Source of the DNA: Ligilactobacillus agilis DSM 20509
Lineage (GTDB): Bacteria; Bacillota; Bacilli; Lactobacillales; Lactobacillaceae
Reading direction: 5' to 3'
NCBI RefSeq assembly: GCF_001436215.1
Contig: NZ_AYYP01000061.1
Coordinates: 1 to 64,000, forward strand
Length of the DNA: 64,000 bases
Below, piece after piece: positions 38,669 to 47,267 of this stretch (positions are counted from its first letter, which is position 1; every line of letters begins with the position of its first letter). The notes under the pieces were generated by a model that did not search any database, was not told where the DNA came from, and was given only the letters and a program-made list of their open reading frames with translations. A program made the translations under genes and the position numbers.

Positions 38669-39622
38669 CCAGGTAGATGGGAGCTGGAAAACCTTGACTG
38701 TTGGGCGGTTGAGTAAGTCTGAATTTAAACTCACCCCGAAAATTTGTGCTTGACCAACTGGCTTAAAGTAGTAGCTTAAACTTTGAGCTGAGGTAACAGT
38801 TTGATAAACCGTATAAGTAGGACGGTGGGCCTTACTTTTAGGCACGGAAACAGCGTCTAGTAGTTTAAAGGCGAGGTCCGCTGCCTCTAGCTCATTTGCT
38901 GGAACGTCAACCATTTCCTTGAGCCAAGCCGCCTTGACAAAGCGCTGGCTGGGAGTATAACCACCGCTAGGTTGCTTTTTACCGGCTTGTTTACCAGTCG
39001 TAACGTGAAAGGCACCTAAGGGACTGTTTCCAGCTAAAAATTCAGGCGTGAAGTCAAGGTAGCTGTCCATCTTAGCTAGTTGCTTTTCAAAACTAGGCAT
39101 ATTAGTTACGACTCCTAAAGGATTTTCAATTACCTTTAAAGGAGAGTGCGAAGGTTCAATTACAATGCTACGTCCGCTGGCGTCGCTGACAGCAAAGTGG
39201 AGTTCATCACCGCCGTGTTTTAATTGGCTTTTAAGGGCCATGAGTTGAATCGTTGGTAGTTGTTTTTCTAAATCGGCAATGGATTTAAAGTTACCAAGGG
39301 TATAAAGGACAAACTCAAAGGCGGCCAACTGGATGTTAGCATCGTTTTTTTCAGTGGTTAGGCTGGTGCCGTTAGCGAAGGTTAGTTTTTGAACGCTTAG
39401 GCCCCACTCATTGATGCCATCGCTTAAGTCGATTAGGTTTTGGTCCTGGAAACCAGTTCCTACCACGGCGTACTTGTTTTGGTAAGGACGGTGGTTATAA
39501 ATAGACTGCCACTGATAGTTGCGGGGCACAAAGATGGGACTAACATAAAGGTCGTACCAATCCATGGTTCGACCTAATAGATAACTTTTGTCGGTAGCGC
39601 TTACGAAAATGCTGGTGCACAT
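38648..39622 (-). CDS. choloylglycine hydrolase family protein (linear amide C-N hydrolase)
   Basis: A 324-residue N-terminal nucleophile hydrolase. Removal of Met exposes the catalytic Cys2 (MCTSIF). Other family residues are Arg18 and Asp21 (GRTMDWYD), an Asn in VVTNMPSFE and an Arg in PSQRFV. The family includes bile salt hydrolases and penicillin V acylases. The loop that helps tell these apart (GLSVQKLTFANG) matches neither pattern, so the substrate stays open. The start ATG 39622 follows GTGAGG, and TTTACA-17 bp-CATACT upstream is a possible promoter. The 3' end coincides with the right copy of the direct repeat, so this gene was the likely insertion or recombination target. Confidence 0.85.
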   Translation of the reverse strand: MCTSIFVSATDKSYLLGRTMDWYDLYVSPIFVPRNYQWQSIYNHRPYQNKYAVVGTGFQDQNLIDLSDGINEWGLSVQKLTFANGTSLTTEKNDANIQLAAFEFVLYTLGNFKSIADLEKQLPTIQLMALKSQLKHGGDELHFAVSDASGRSIVIEPSHSPLKVIENPLGVVTNMPSFEKQLAKMDSYLDFTPEFLAGNSPLGAFHVTTGKQAGKKQPSGGYTPSQRFVKAAWLKEMVDVPANELEAADLAFKLLDAVSVPKSKAHRPTYTVYQTVTSAQSLSYYFKPVGQAQIFGVSLNSDLLNRPTVKVFQLPSTWQATMLF

Positions 39623-39717
39623 AATAAAACCTCACTTTCTTACGCTTATAAGTATGAAATAGATTGTTTAAAATGTAAAGTAACTTGGCTAGTTGCTAGC
39701 AATTCTAAAGAAGCTAT

Positions 39718-39763
39718 GCTATAATTTGCATGTCGGAAAGCTTCACGTTGGCGAGGCTTTTTT
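39718..39763 (+). promoter_or_regulatory. nusG promoter and leader hairpin with T-tract
   Basis: An extended -10 box, TGC-TATAAT (TATAAT at 39720-39725), is followed a few bases after the expected start site by a small terminator-like hairpin. AAGCTTC pairs with GAGGCTT (39738-39759, one G-U), and then comes TTTTTT. It lies between the promoter and the nusG ribosome site and so could attenuate nusG itself. Confidence 0.6.
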
Positions 39764-39793
39764 ATTTTGGAAAAAATTAAAGGAGAAGAAACA

Positions 39794-40345
39794 ATGGTTG
39801 AATCAAACGAAAAAAAGTGGTACGTATTGCACACATATGCCGGTTATGAAAACAAGGTAAAAGAAAACCTTGAATCCCGGGCACAGTCAATGGGGATGGA
39901 AGAAAATATTTTTCGGGTAGTAGTGCCTGAAGAAGAAAAAGTTGAAAAGGCTAAGAACGGTAAAGAAAAAGTTGAAATGCTAAAAACTTTCCCAGGTTAC
40001 GTCCTAGTTGAAATGGTAATGACTGACCAGTCATGGTATGTTGTTCGTAACACTCCTGGGGTAACAGGTTTCGTTGGTTCTCATGGGGCCGGTAGTAAGC
40101 CAGCCCCTCTGTTGGATGAAGAAATTCAACACATCTTACACGAATTAGGAATGAGTAGCCGGCATGCAGATTTAGACTTAGAGGTAGGCGAGTCAGTTAA
40201 GATTGTAGCCGGACCATTTACTGGTTTAGTAGGTAAGATTACCGAAATCGATACTGAAAAGATGAAATTAACAGTTGATGTAGATATGTTTGGTCGGGAA
40301 ACTTCGACTGAACTTGACTACGATCAAGCAGAAAAATTAGCTTAA
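39794..40345 (+). CDS. nusG: transcription termination/antitermination factor NusG
   Basis: A 183-residue factor. The NGN domain starts KKWYVLHTYAGYENKVKENL and includes MLKTFPGYVLVEM and NTPGVTGFVG. The C-terminal KOW domain has GESVKIVAGPFTGLVGKI. It binds RNA polymerase and modulates pausing. The start ATG 39794 has AGGAG eight bases before; an in-frame ATG 27 bp upstream has no ribosome site. Unlike the usual order it is separated from secE by about 6 kb and is not followed by rplK-rplA, so it has its own promoter and leader. Confidence 0.95.
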   Translation: MVESNEKKWYVLHTYAGYENKVKENLESRAQSMGMEENIFRVVVPEEEKVEKAKNGKEKVEMLKTFPGYVLVEMVMTDQSWYVVRNTPGVTGFVGSHGAGSKPAPLLDEEIQHILHELGMSSRHADLDLEVGESVKIVAGPFTGLVGKITEIDTEKMKLTVDVDMFGRETSTELDYDQAEKLA

Positions 40346-40363
40346 TGAGAGGAAGCGTTGCTA

Positions 40364-41197
40364 ATGCTAAGAAGAAAGAACCTATTGGTAGGGGGGCTTT
40401 TAGCTTTAGGAGCGCTTTTTTTGCGCAAATTTGAAGCCTGGGCCAAGCCTGATATTAGACCCCAAGTTCGGATTAGTAATCAAGTTCCGACCCTTTTTAT
40501 CCATGGTTACAATGGGAACCGTTTCTCCTTTGGGCCGCTGATTGAACGTTTTGGCAAATATGGTTGGGGTAAAAAGACGGCGGTGATTGTTGTTAACCCT
40601 GATGGCAGTATGAAAATTAGCGGGGACCCTAGCTTACCGGGAGGGTTGGTTCAGGTTTTGTTTGTGAAGAATCGTTTTCCTTTAACTAAGCAAAGTGATT
40701 GGCTTTACCGCCTAACCTATGTGTTAAAACAAAATTATCACCTCAAATCCCTAAACATTGTAGCCCATTCACAGGGTGGAGTAACGGTACTTAATTACCT
40801 TAGCGAACATGCCAACGACATTATGTTAACGCAAGTGGTAAAGGTAGTAACGCTCGGGGCCCCCTTCAATGACTTTGAAACCGGCAAAACTACTAAGGTT
40901 TTAGAGCGCAATGCACCTGAGATTTTAACCCCGTTATTCAAGAAGTTAAAGAAGTCGCGCTGGCGTTATCAAAATCAAATTGAATTTCTAAACATTGCCG
41001 GTGATAAGGATGACGGGAGCTTTTCGGATGGGCAGGTCGCTTTAAGTTCGGTCTTAACCCTGGCTAATTTAATCGATGACTCGGTGAGAAACTACCAAGA
41101 GTATGTGGTTAAAGGGAAAAAGGCCGGGCATAATTACCTTTTGCGTAACCAACAGGTAGACCAAGTAATCGGGAACTTTTTATTTGACCTCAAGTAG
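40364..41197 (+). CDS. alpha/beta hydrolase, DUF915 family, membrane-anchored or secreted
   Basis: A 277-residue protein with an N-terminal hydrophobic signal or anchor (LLVGGLLALGALFL). An alpha/beta hydrolase fold follows: oxyanion region PTLFIHGYNGN, nucleophile elbow VAHSQGG, an Asp near NIAGDKDDG, and His in KKAGHNYLL. This is the DUF915 pattern common in lactobacilli, whose substrate is unknown. Acylglycerol or ester hydrolysis outside the cell is a guess from the fold. I take ATG 40364; a TTG two codons earlier is too close to the GAGGAAG site. The gene lies 18 bp after nusG and is probably co-transcribed. Confidence 0.8.
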   Translation: MLRRKNLLVGGLLALGALFLRKFEAWAKPDIRPQVRISNQVPTLFIHGYNGNRFSFGPLIERFGKYGWGKKTAVIVVNPDGSMKISGDPSLPGGLVQVLFVKNRFPLTKQSDWLYRLTYVLKQNYHLKSLNIVAHSQGGVTVLNYLSEHANDIMLTQVVKVVTLGAPFNDFETGKTTKVLERNAPEILTPLFKKLKKSRWRYQNQIEFLNIAGDKDDGSFSDGQVALSSVLTLANLIDDSVRNYQEYVVKGKKAGHNYLLRNQQVDQVIGNFLFDLK

Positions 41198-41256
41198 TAG
41201 CTAAAAAACTCAGCTAATTGTTATAATGGAATAAATTACCTTAAGGGGGGAAAACT

Positions 41257-42384
41257 TTGTTATTTTTAAAACTAGTAGCCACTTATTTAGTGGAACCGCT
41301 CTTTTTATTAGGTCTAGTAGCTAGCTATATCTTGTATTTGACGCGGATTAAAAGGGAGCGCCACTTTTTTAGGATTGCAGTTAACCGGGATTTTTATGAA
41401 CTGAGACATTTTTTAAAGCACGGACTCTTGTTAGGAATTAGTGGGTCAATTGTAACCCTAGGATTAGGTCTAACCCTAGGCTGGCAGGTGGTAGTCATTT
41501 ACCAAGCATTGGCCTGCTTAGCGTTAGTAGCAGGTATTCAAGCCAACTTGGCTTTCTTAGCCCTACTGTTGACAGGGCTTTTAGCCGGGGGAGTCGCTTA
41601 CCTTAATCCTAGTTGGTGGTCCTTTGATAAAATAGTTCCTAGCCAGTTAACGGGCGTCATGTTACTAGTAGTACTTTACCTGGCTTTTAAGCTCGTTTTA
41701 CTAAGGGCCCAAAAGTTTGATTGGTTTTCACCCCAAATTAAGGCGGGCAAACGGGGGCGGCGGATTGCAACTTACTTTTGGCGCGAGGTAAGTGTGATTC
41801 CACTGGTGGTATTGGTACCAGGAAGTTGGTTAAAAGTTAGCGGGGCTTGGCCAGTGCTTACAATTGGCCACCAAAGCTACAGCCTCTTTATAATGCCCTT
41901 TTTAATAGCAGTTTCGGTTAAATTAGCTAAGCAAGTGCCGACGATGGCGTTAGGTCTATACCGGAAGCAAACCTGGCTGTTATTGGGGTTAGCCAGTGGT
42001 TTGACGGTGGTGAGCTACTTTTATCCTAGCGCCAGCCTAGTTGGTTTTGGCAGCTTAGCCTTGCTCTGGCTCTATCAGGCCTACCGCCGGAAACAAGCCG
42101 ATTTGCGGGCGGATTTTTGGTATGTTGAAACCAATCAAGGCGTGCGGGTGGTAGCAGTTAAACCTAAGACCCCGGCAGCCAAAATGAAGCTAGTTCCAGG
42201 TGACATTATTATTGAATGTAATCAGCAGTTGGTTAATTCTGAAGCAGAGTTGTACCAAGCCCTCCAGGCCAACTCAGCTTACTGTAAGTTAAGGGTTAGG
42301 GGTTTTAATGGTGAATTACGGTTGGCGGAAAGCGCAATCTACGCCGGCGCCCCCCATGAGATTGGTTTGATTCTGTTTCATTAG
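41257..42384 (+). CDS. polytopic membrane protein with C-terminal PDZ domain (MinJ-like)
   Basis: A 375-residue protein with about seven or eight membrane helices in residues 1-280. A PDZ domain follows at about residues 285-375 (GVRVVAVKPKTPAAKMKLVPGDIII). Bacillus MinJ, which links DivIVA to MinD at division sites, has this arrangement. Lactobacilli carry similar proteins of unproven function, so a division role is an inference. The start is TTG 41257 after GGGGGG. It ends 11 bp before the response regulator gene, suggesting co-transcription with phoPR. Confidence 0.7.
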   Translation: MLFLKLVATYLVEPLFLLGLVASYILYLTRIKRERHFFRIAVNRDFYELRHFLKHGLLLGISGSIVTLGLGLTLGWQVVVIYQALACLALVAGIQANLAFLALLLTGLLAGGVAYLNPSWWSFDKIVPSQLTGVMLLVVLYLAFKLVLLRAQKFDWFSPQIKAGKRGRRIATYFWREVSVIPLVVLVPGSWLKVSGAWPVLTIGHQSYSLFIMPFLIAVSVKLAKQVPTMALGLYRKQTWLLLGLASGLTVVSYFYPSASLVGFGSLALLWLYQAYRRKQADLRADFWYVETNQGVRVVAVKPKTPAAKMKLVPGDIIIECNQQLVNSEAELYQALQANSAYCKLRVRGFNGELRLAESAIYAGAPHEIGLILFH

Positions 42385-42395
42385 AGGTGATTTAG

Positions 42396-43109
42396 TTGGT
42401 AAAGAAGATACTGGTGGTTGATGATGAATCGGCGATTGTAACGCTGTTAAAATATAATCTAGAAAATGAGGGTTATCAGGTAACGACTTGTGATAATGGG
42501 CAAGCGGCCTTTGAATTAGCCCTAGCAAACTCGTTTGACTTTATTTTGTTAGACTTGATGTTACCAGGTTTAGATGGAATCGAGGTTACTAAGCGTTTGC
42601 GGCAAGAAAAGGTGCAAACACCAATTATTATGATTACCGCCAAAAATAGTGAGTATGATAAGATTATCGGACTTGAACTAGGGGCGGATGATTACCTCAC
42701 CAAGCCATTTTCTCCGCGGGAGGTCATTGCTCGTCTAAAAGCGATTAGTCGGCGTTTACCAGTCCAAGAAGCTGGGCAGCTCAAAGTAGAAAAAGAGCGG
42801 TATCACTTTGCTGACTTTACGGTTGATTTAGCCAACGTAGCGGTTGTGGTTCACGGGCGGAAGGTGAAGTTAACACCTAAAGAATTTGAATTGCTAGCTT
42901 ATTTTGTCAAGCGCCCTAACCGGGTCTTGAGTAGGGATAAGCTATTAAGTGGGGTTTGGGGTTATGATTACGCAGGCCAAACCCGGTTAGTCGATATGCA
43001 CGTCAGCCACCTGCGTGAAAAAATTGAACCCAACCCTAAGCAGCCTCAATACATTCAAACCATTAGGGGCTTTGGCTATCGTTTTACGGGAGAAGTAAAT
43101 GAAACTTAA
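42396..43109 (+). CDS. OmpR-family response regulator (PhoP/PhoB type)
   Basis: A 237-residue response regulator. The receiver domain starts KKILVVDDESAIV, with phospho-acceptor Asp in FILLDLMLPGLDG and Lys in DDYLTKPF. The winged helix has KLTPKEFELLAYF and ends YIQTIRGFGYRFTG. The sequence is closest to the PhoP/PhoB group. No pst phosphate transporter genes follow here, so phosphate sensing is not confirmed by the neighbours. The start is TTG 42396 after AGAGGTGA. It overlaps the kinase gene by 11 bases. Confidence 0.85.
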   Translation: MVKKILVVDDESAIVTLLKYNLENEGYQVTTCDNGQAAFELALANSFDFILLDLMLPGLDGIEVTKRLRQEKVQTPIIMITAKNSEYDKIIGLELGADDYLTKPFSPREVIARLKAISRRLPVQEAGQLKVEKERYHFADFTVDLANVAVVVHGRKVKLTPKEFELLAYFVKRPNRVLSRDKLLSGVWGYDYAGQTRLVDMHVSHLREKIEPNPKQPQYIQTIRGFGYRFTGEVNET

Positions 43110-44478
43110 AAATTATGTTTTACTGTATTGCTTAACCTGTTTGGGCTTAGTTGTTAGTGTGATTGGCTACGACTGGTATGAGGGGAGCAATTTTGACAGT
43201 CAGTGGCACAGTTTAGGCCTCTATAGTTTAGTAGTCAGTTTTGTTTTAACCAGCCTTTATTTTGGCTATGATTTATGGCAGCAAAAAAGGCAGGCGGCTG
43301 AAATCAAGTTACTAAATGATAAATTAGTCGACTTGTTAAAAGAGGGCGCCTATCATCATGTTATTTTAAAGCCGAGTGATCCTTATTATCAGTTAGCTCA
43401 GTCAATTAATGCTATTCAAAGCAAACAAAAACGGTTTGTAAAAAATTTTGTCCGCCAACAAAGGGGTTACTTCAGCTTGTTAGAGTATCTAACCAGTGGG
43501 GTAATGTTAATTGACCAAGATAATTTGATTTATACGGCCAATCACGCCTTAAATGAAATTTTTGCAAAGGATTTGAATCAAAAACAATCCCCTTACTACT
43601 ATGTCTTAGACAACTTTGAATTAATTCAGTTAATCGAGCAGGCTATCCGGACAAAAAGTGACCAGGCTAAAGAAATCAAGCACCACCAAGATGGAGAAAA
43701 ACTGTTAGCGGTGCAAGTTCGCTATATTCCGTTAAGCAAACATCACTTTTTGATAATGTGCTTGGTGGATGATGTTACCCAAAAACGCAAGTTAGAGCAG
43801 CAACAAAAGGACTTTTTAGCTAACTTAAGTCATGAATTAAAAACCCCGATTACTTCAATTAGTGGCTTTAGCGAGACCTTGTTAGCGGGGGCGCTAAGCG
43901 ATCAAACGGTTAGCCGGCAGTTTGTGGAGATTATCCACCGTGAAAGTAAGGAGTTAGCCGAACTAATCGAGGATGGCCTATCTCTAGCCAGAATTGAAGA
44001 CGACCGGGCCTTAAATCTGACCAGCTTTAACCTCTATGCTTTTTGTAACGCCAGTTTAGATTCTTTCACTAAGCTGATTTTTGAAAAGCAGATTAAGGTT
44101 AAGTTAGAGGTGGAACCTGACTTAGAAATTGTCTGTGATCAGCGTAAGTTACGACACATTCTAAATAACTTACTCCAAAATGGCTTACGGTATAACCGGC
44201 CTGAGGGGAAATTAACCATTAAGGCGAACTTGTTAGCCAATGAGTGGCAATTAATTGTTAGTGACACGGGAATCGGAATTGAAAAAGCCGAACAGAAGCG
44301 GATTTTTGAACGGTTTTATCGGGTTGACCAGTCACGGACAAAGGCGATAGTAGGAACTGGCCTAGGGTTAGCGGTTGTCAAGGAGTATGTCGAGCTACTT
44401 TCGGGAGATATTAGTTTGGTAAGTAAGCCTAATGAGGGGAGTACCTTTACCGTAACCCTCCCGCGTTTTGAACTTTAA
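43099..44478 (+). CDS. sensor histidine kinase (PhoR type)
   Basis: A 459-residue kinase with two membrane helices (about residues 5-23 and 38-57). A PAS-like domain lies at about 115-220 (LEYLTSGVMLIDQDNLIYTAN). The phospho-His is in NLSHELKTPITSISGF, and the ATPase domain has the N box NNLLQNGLRYN, VSDTGIGIE and GTGLGLAVVKEYV. The extracytoplasmic part is only about 15 residues long, so sensing is probably in the membrane or through the PAS domain. It pairs with the upstream regulator. A gap of about 90 bp with a promoter separates it from pspC. Confidence 0.85.
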   Translation: MKLKNYVLLYCLTCLGLVVSVIGYDWYEGSNFDSQWHSLGLYSLVVSFVLTSLYFGYDLWQQKRQAAEIKLLNDKLVDLLKEGAYHHVILKPSDPYYQLAQSINAIQSKQKRFVKNFVRQQRGYFSLLEYLTSGVMLIDQDNLIYTANHALNEIFAKDLNQKQSPYYYVLDNFELIQLIEQAIRTKSDQAKEIKHHQDGEKLLAVQVRYIPLSKHHFLIMCLVDDVTQKRKLEQQQKDFLANLSHELKTPITSISGFSETLLAGALSDQTVSRQFVEIIHRESKELAELIEDGLSLARIEDDRALNLTSFNLYAFCNASLDSFTKLIFEKQIKVKLEVEPDLEIVCDQRKLRHILNNLLQNGLRYNRPEGKLTIKANLLANEWQLIVSDTGIGIEKAEQKRIFERFYRVDQSRTKAIVGTGLGLAVVKEYVELLSGDISLVSKPNEGSTFTVTLPRFEL

Positions 44479-44490
44479 AAAACTCTAAAC

Positions 44491-44533
44491 TTGAGTCAAA
44501 ATCTTGGTAACAAGGGCTCAAAGTAGGTAGAAT
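44491..44533 (+). promoter_or_regulatory. promoter with inverted repeat upstream of pspC
   Basis: The promoter is TTGGTA (44504-44509), an 18-bp spacer and TAGAAT (44528-44533). An interrupted inverted repeat overlaps the -35 box: TTGAG and CTTG pair with CAAG and CTCAA (44491-44519). It may be an operator for an envelope-stress regulator; none can be named. Confidence 0.45.
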
Positions 44534-44567
44534 TAAGTTAAGAATAGTGAATGTGGGAGGAAGTTTA

Positions 44568-44906
44568 ATGGCTAAGAAATTGTATCGGTCTCATAACCGC
44601 TTGATTGCCGGTGTTTGTGCCGGGCTAGCCGAGTATTTTAACATAAAAGTTAAGACGGTCCGGTTGAGTTTTGTAGCAGCTACGTTAATTTGTGGGATAT
44701 TACCCCACCTTTCAGTAGTGCCGGTAGGAATTTATATCATCTTGGCGTTGGTGATGCCATTGAATCCGCAGCAAGAGCAGTTTTCATATTTTGATTTATT
44801 CAAATTATTTACTGGTCAGACTGCTAAACCAAACCAGACAAACTCTGAGTACACTAAGTCTGGGCGAAAAATTATTAAAGATGCACGGGAACGTGACATC
44901 CATTAA
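44568..44906 (+). CDS. PspC domain protein
   Basis: A 112-residue protein with a classic PspC domain: KKLYRSHNRLIAGVCAGLAEYF followed by a membrane segment (SVVPVGIYIILALVMPL). The C-terminal tail of about 40 residues is charged and probably cytoplasmic. PspC proteins are envelope stress sensors, and in Firmicutes such genes are usually controlled by envelope-stress systems. The start ATG 44568 follows GGGAGGAA. It forms a pair with the next gene. Confidence 0.85.
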   Translation: MAKKLYRSHNRLIAGVCAGLAEYFNIKVKTVRLSFVAATLICGILPHLSVVPVGIYIILALVMPLNPQQEQFSYFDLFKLFTGQTAKPNQTNSEYTKSGRKIIKDARERDIH

Positions 44907-44923
44907 CTAGAGGAGGAATTATT

Positions 44924-45268
44924 TTGGGATTTTGGCAAAGGGCAGCCGTTAATGCGTTAACTTTCATTGCCTTAGCAGGCTTTTTTCCGGAAATTTTTCA
45001 TGTTGGGTCAATTTGGATGGCCTTTGTGGCAGCAGTAGTTTTAGGGGTTTTAAATATGTTTGTGAAGCCATTTTTGGTATTAATCTCGCTTCCAATTACC
45101 TTTCTAACCTTAGGCTTCTTTTACTGGGTAATTAATGCCTTGATGTTAGAAATGACATCGACTTTTGTTGGGAATGCCTTTGAGTTTGCCAACTTTAGTT
45201 CGGCCTTAATCGTCGCTTTGATTTTAAGCGTGGTAAACTTGGTTATTACCAACTATTTGGCTCGGTAA
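44924..45268 (+). CDS. YvlD family (phage holin 4 superfamily) membrane protein
   Basis: A 114-residue protein with four hydrophobic segments, starting GFWQRAAVNALTFIAL and including the conserved VLGVLNMFVKPFLVLISLP. This matches YvlD of Bacillus, which despite the holin superfamily name is a chromosomal envelope protein that helps resist membrane-active peptides. The start is TTG 44924 after AGAGGAGG. It follows pspC by 17 bp, as in the Bacillus yvlABCD group, and ends in a terminator. Confidence 0.82.
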   Translation: MGFWQRAAVNALTFIALAGFFPEIFHVGSIWMAFVAAVVLGVLNMFVKPFLVLISLPITFLTLGFFYWVINALMLEMTSTFVGNAFEFANFSSALIVALILSVVNLVITNYLAR

Positions 45269-45280
45269 GAACTTAGCGTT

Positions 45281-45325
45281 TAGATAGTTTTTCACGACTG
45301 AGGTTGCGAGAAACTATTTTTTTTA
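45281..45325 (+). terminator. intrinsic terminator after yvlD
   Basis: TAGTTTTTC pairs with GAGAAACTA (one G-U) across a large loop, followed by eight T residues. Confidence 0.8.
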
Positions 45326-45409
45326 TAGCGAAATCCTTTTAGTTGGTGGTAAACCGGTTACAAAATGGTAAAATAAGATTATCGTAGTTAAATACGGGGA
45401 GTGATTAAT

Positions 45410-46342
45410 GTGAATAAAGTAAGTGTAGCTGAATTGGTAGATGCTAATGGTTTAATTGTTTATTCGGGAGGAATGTATCTAAAAGAACGGTTTATCACCA
45501 CCAGTGATATTTCACGTCCGGGCCTGGAATTAACCGGCTATTTCGATTATTATCCTGAAGAACGGGTGCAATTAATGGGAATGACCGAGATTTCTTACGC
45601 CCATAAGATGGAGCCGGCTGCCAGAAAGGAAATTATGGAGCGGATGTGTGGCGAAAATACCCCTTGTTTTGTGATTTCCCGCTACCTATCGGTTCCTGAA
45701 GAAATGGAACAAGCGGCTAAAGAGCACCAGATTCCAATTTTACGGTCAAAATTGCCAACCACTAGGTTGTCATCCAAATTAACCGACTACTTAGAAAGTA
45801 AGTTGGCTGAAAGAAAATCCCTGCACGGGGTTTTAGTCGATATTTATGGACTAGGGGTCTTAATCACTGGTGACTCAGGAGTTGGTAAGTCAGAAACAGC
45901 CCTGGACTTAATTAAGCGGGGCCACCGGTTAATTGCCGATGACCGGGTAGAAGTCTATCAACAAGATGAGCAAACTATTATTGGGGAAGCACCTAAGATT
46001 TTACAGCACCTCTTAGAAATTAGGGGAGTTGGCATTATTGATGTCATGAACCTCTTTGGGGCGGGGGCTGTGCGGACTTCTACCGATATTTCTTTGATTG
46101 TGCACCTTGAAAACTGGAGCAAGGATAAGCAATTCGATCGTTTAGGTAGTGGCGAACAATCAGTCCAAATTTTTGACGTGGCAATTCCTAAGATTACCAT
46201 TCCAGTTAAGGTAGGGCGGAATATGGCCATTATTATTGAGGCAGCTGCGATGAATTACCGGGCTAAGACAATGGGGTATGACGCTACCAAGGCCTTTGAA
46301 CGCAACCTTAATAGTTTGATTCAAGAAAATTCACAAGACTAA
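45410..46342 (+). CDS. hprK: HPr kinase/phosphorylase
   Basis: A 310-residue bifunctional enzyme that phosphorylates HPr on Ser46 and removes that phosphate, the central switch of carbon catabolite repression with CcpA. Walker A GDSGVGKS is at residues 154-161 and the HprK signature is [20 protein letters not shown]. The start is GTG 45410, with GGAG eight bases before; an upstream in-frame GTG lies in that site. It heads hprK-lgt-trxB. The cre site at 37409 is an example of a target that depends on this enzyme. Confidence 0.95.
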   Translation: MNKVSVAELVDANGLIVYSGGMYLKERFITTSDISRPGLELTGYFDYYPEERVQLMGMTEISYAHKMEPAARKEIMERMCGENTPCFVISRYLSVPEEMEQAAKEHQIPILRSKLPTTRLSSKLTDYLESKLAERKSLHGVLVDIYGLGVLITGDSGVGKSETALDLIKRGHRLIADDRVEVYQQDEQTIIGEAPKILQHLLEIRGVGIIDVMNLFGAGAVRTSTDISLIVHLENWSKDKQFDRLGSGEQSVQIFDVAIPKITIPVKVGRNMAIIIEAAAMNYRAKTMGYDATKAFERNLNSLIQENSQD

Positions 46343-46365
46343 CAAGAAAAGAGAGAAGAGCAGCG

Positions 46366-47202
46366 ATGTTAAGTGCTATTAATCCAATCGCACTGAAATT
46401 AGGTCCCCTGTCAGTTCACTGGTATGGGGTGATTATTGCAAGTGCGGTGATCATAGCGGTTACCTTAGCGGTGATTGAAGGTAAAAAACGGGGTTTAGTA
46501 GAAGATGATTTTTATGATTTCTTGCTTTGGGCGCTACCGGTAGCTTTGATAACCGCTAGAAGTTACTATGTTATTTTTCAGTGGCCTTATTATGCCAGCC
46601 ATCCCAGTGAAATTTATCGTATTTGGGATGGAGGAATTGCCATCTACGGGGCTTTAATCGGAGCCTTAATTGTCCTAATCATTTTTTGCCGGCAAAAGCA
46701 GATTTCCGCCTGGTTATTTTTGGATGTGATTGCCCCCACGGTAATTTTGGCTCAAGGTATCGGCCGCTGGGGGAACTTTATTAACCAAGAAGCCCACGGC
46801 GGGGTAACTAGCTTAAGTTTCTTACACCAGTTACATTTGCCAGCCTTTATTATTAACCAAATGTATATTAACGGAAATTACTACCAACCAACCTTTTTAT
46901 ATGAGTCACTGTGGGATGTGTTAGGCTTTTTAATTTTAATTAGTCTCCGCCATCGGCAAGGACTCTTTAAGCAAGGAGAAGTGTTTTTAAGCTACGTTTT
47001 ATGGTATTCCTTTGGCCGCTTCTTTATTGAAGGAATGCGGACGGATAGTTTAATGCTGGGAGGATTACGTGTTTCGCAGTGGTTATCAGTGGTTCTCTTT
47101 ATAGTTGCTTTAGGAATTTGGGCTTACCGGCGCTACTATAATCCACTTAATGCGTGGTATGTAGACGGTAGTAAGCAAGATACTTTACAAAAAACTAAAT
47201 AA
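46366..47202 (+). CDS. lgt: prolipoprotein diacylglyceryl transferase
   Basis: A 278-residue integral membrane enzyme that adds diacylglycerol to the lipobox cysteine of prolipoproteins, for example MalE and the lipoprotein at 37636 in this window. Family motifs are [13 protein letters not shown] and the Lgt signature [14 protein letters not shown], and [10 protein letters not shown]-like sequence appears as [14 protein letters not shown]. There are about seven helices. It follows hprK by 23 bp. gpsA, which often follows lgt, is absent, and trxB comes next. Confidence 0.94.
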   Translation: MLSAINPIALKLGPLSVHWYGVIIASAVIIAVTLAVIEGKKRGLVEDDFYDFLLWALPVALITARSYYVIFQWPYYASHPSEIYRIWDGGIAIYGALIGALIVLIIFCRQKQISAWLFLDVIAPTVILAQGIGRWGNFINQEAHGGVTSLSFLHQLHLPAFIINQMYINGNYYQPTFLYESLWDVLGFLILISLRHRQGLFKQGEVFLSYVLWYSFGRFFIEGMRTDSLMLGGLRVSQWLSVVLFIVALGIWAYRRYYNPLNAWYVDGSKQDTLQKTK

Positions 47203-47267
47203 TGTTATACTAACAAAAAGTAAGTGATGTTAATGAGAGTAAGTAAATAGATTTGAAAGGTGATAAC

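Noticed and set aside
44924-45268. YvlD as a prophage holin
   Set aside because: It pairs with pspC in a chromosomal envelope-stress context and there are no phage genes around it.
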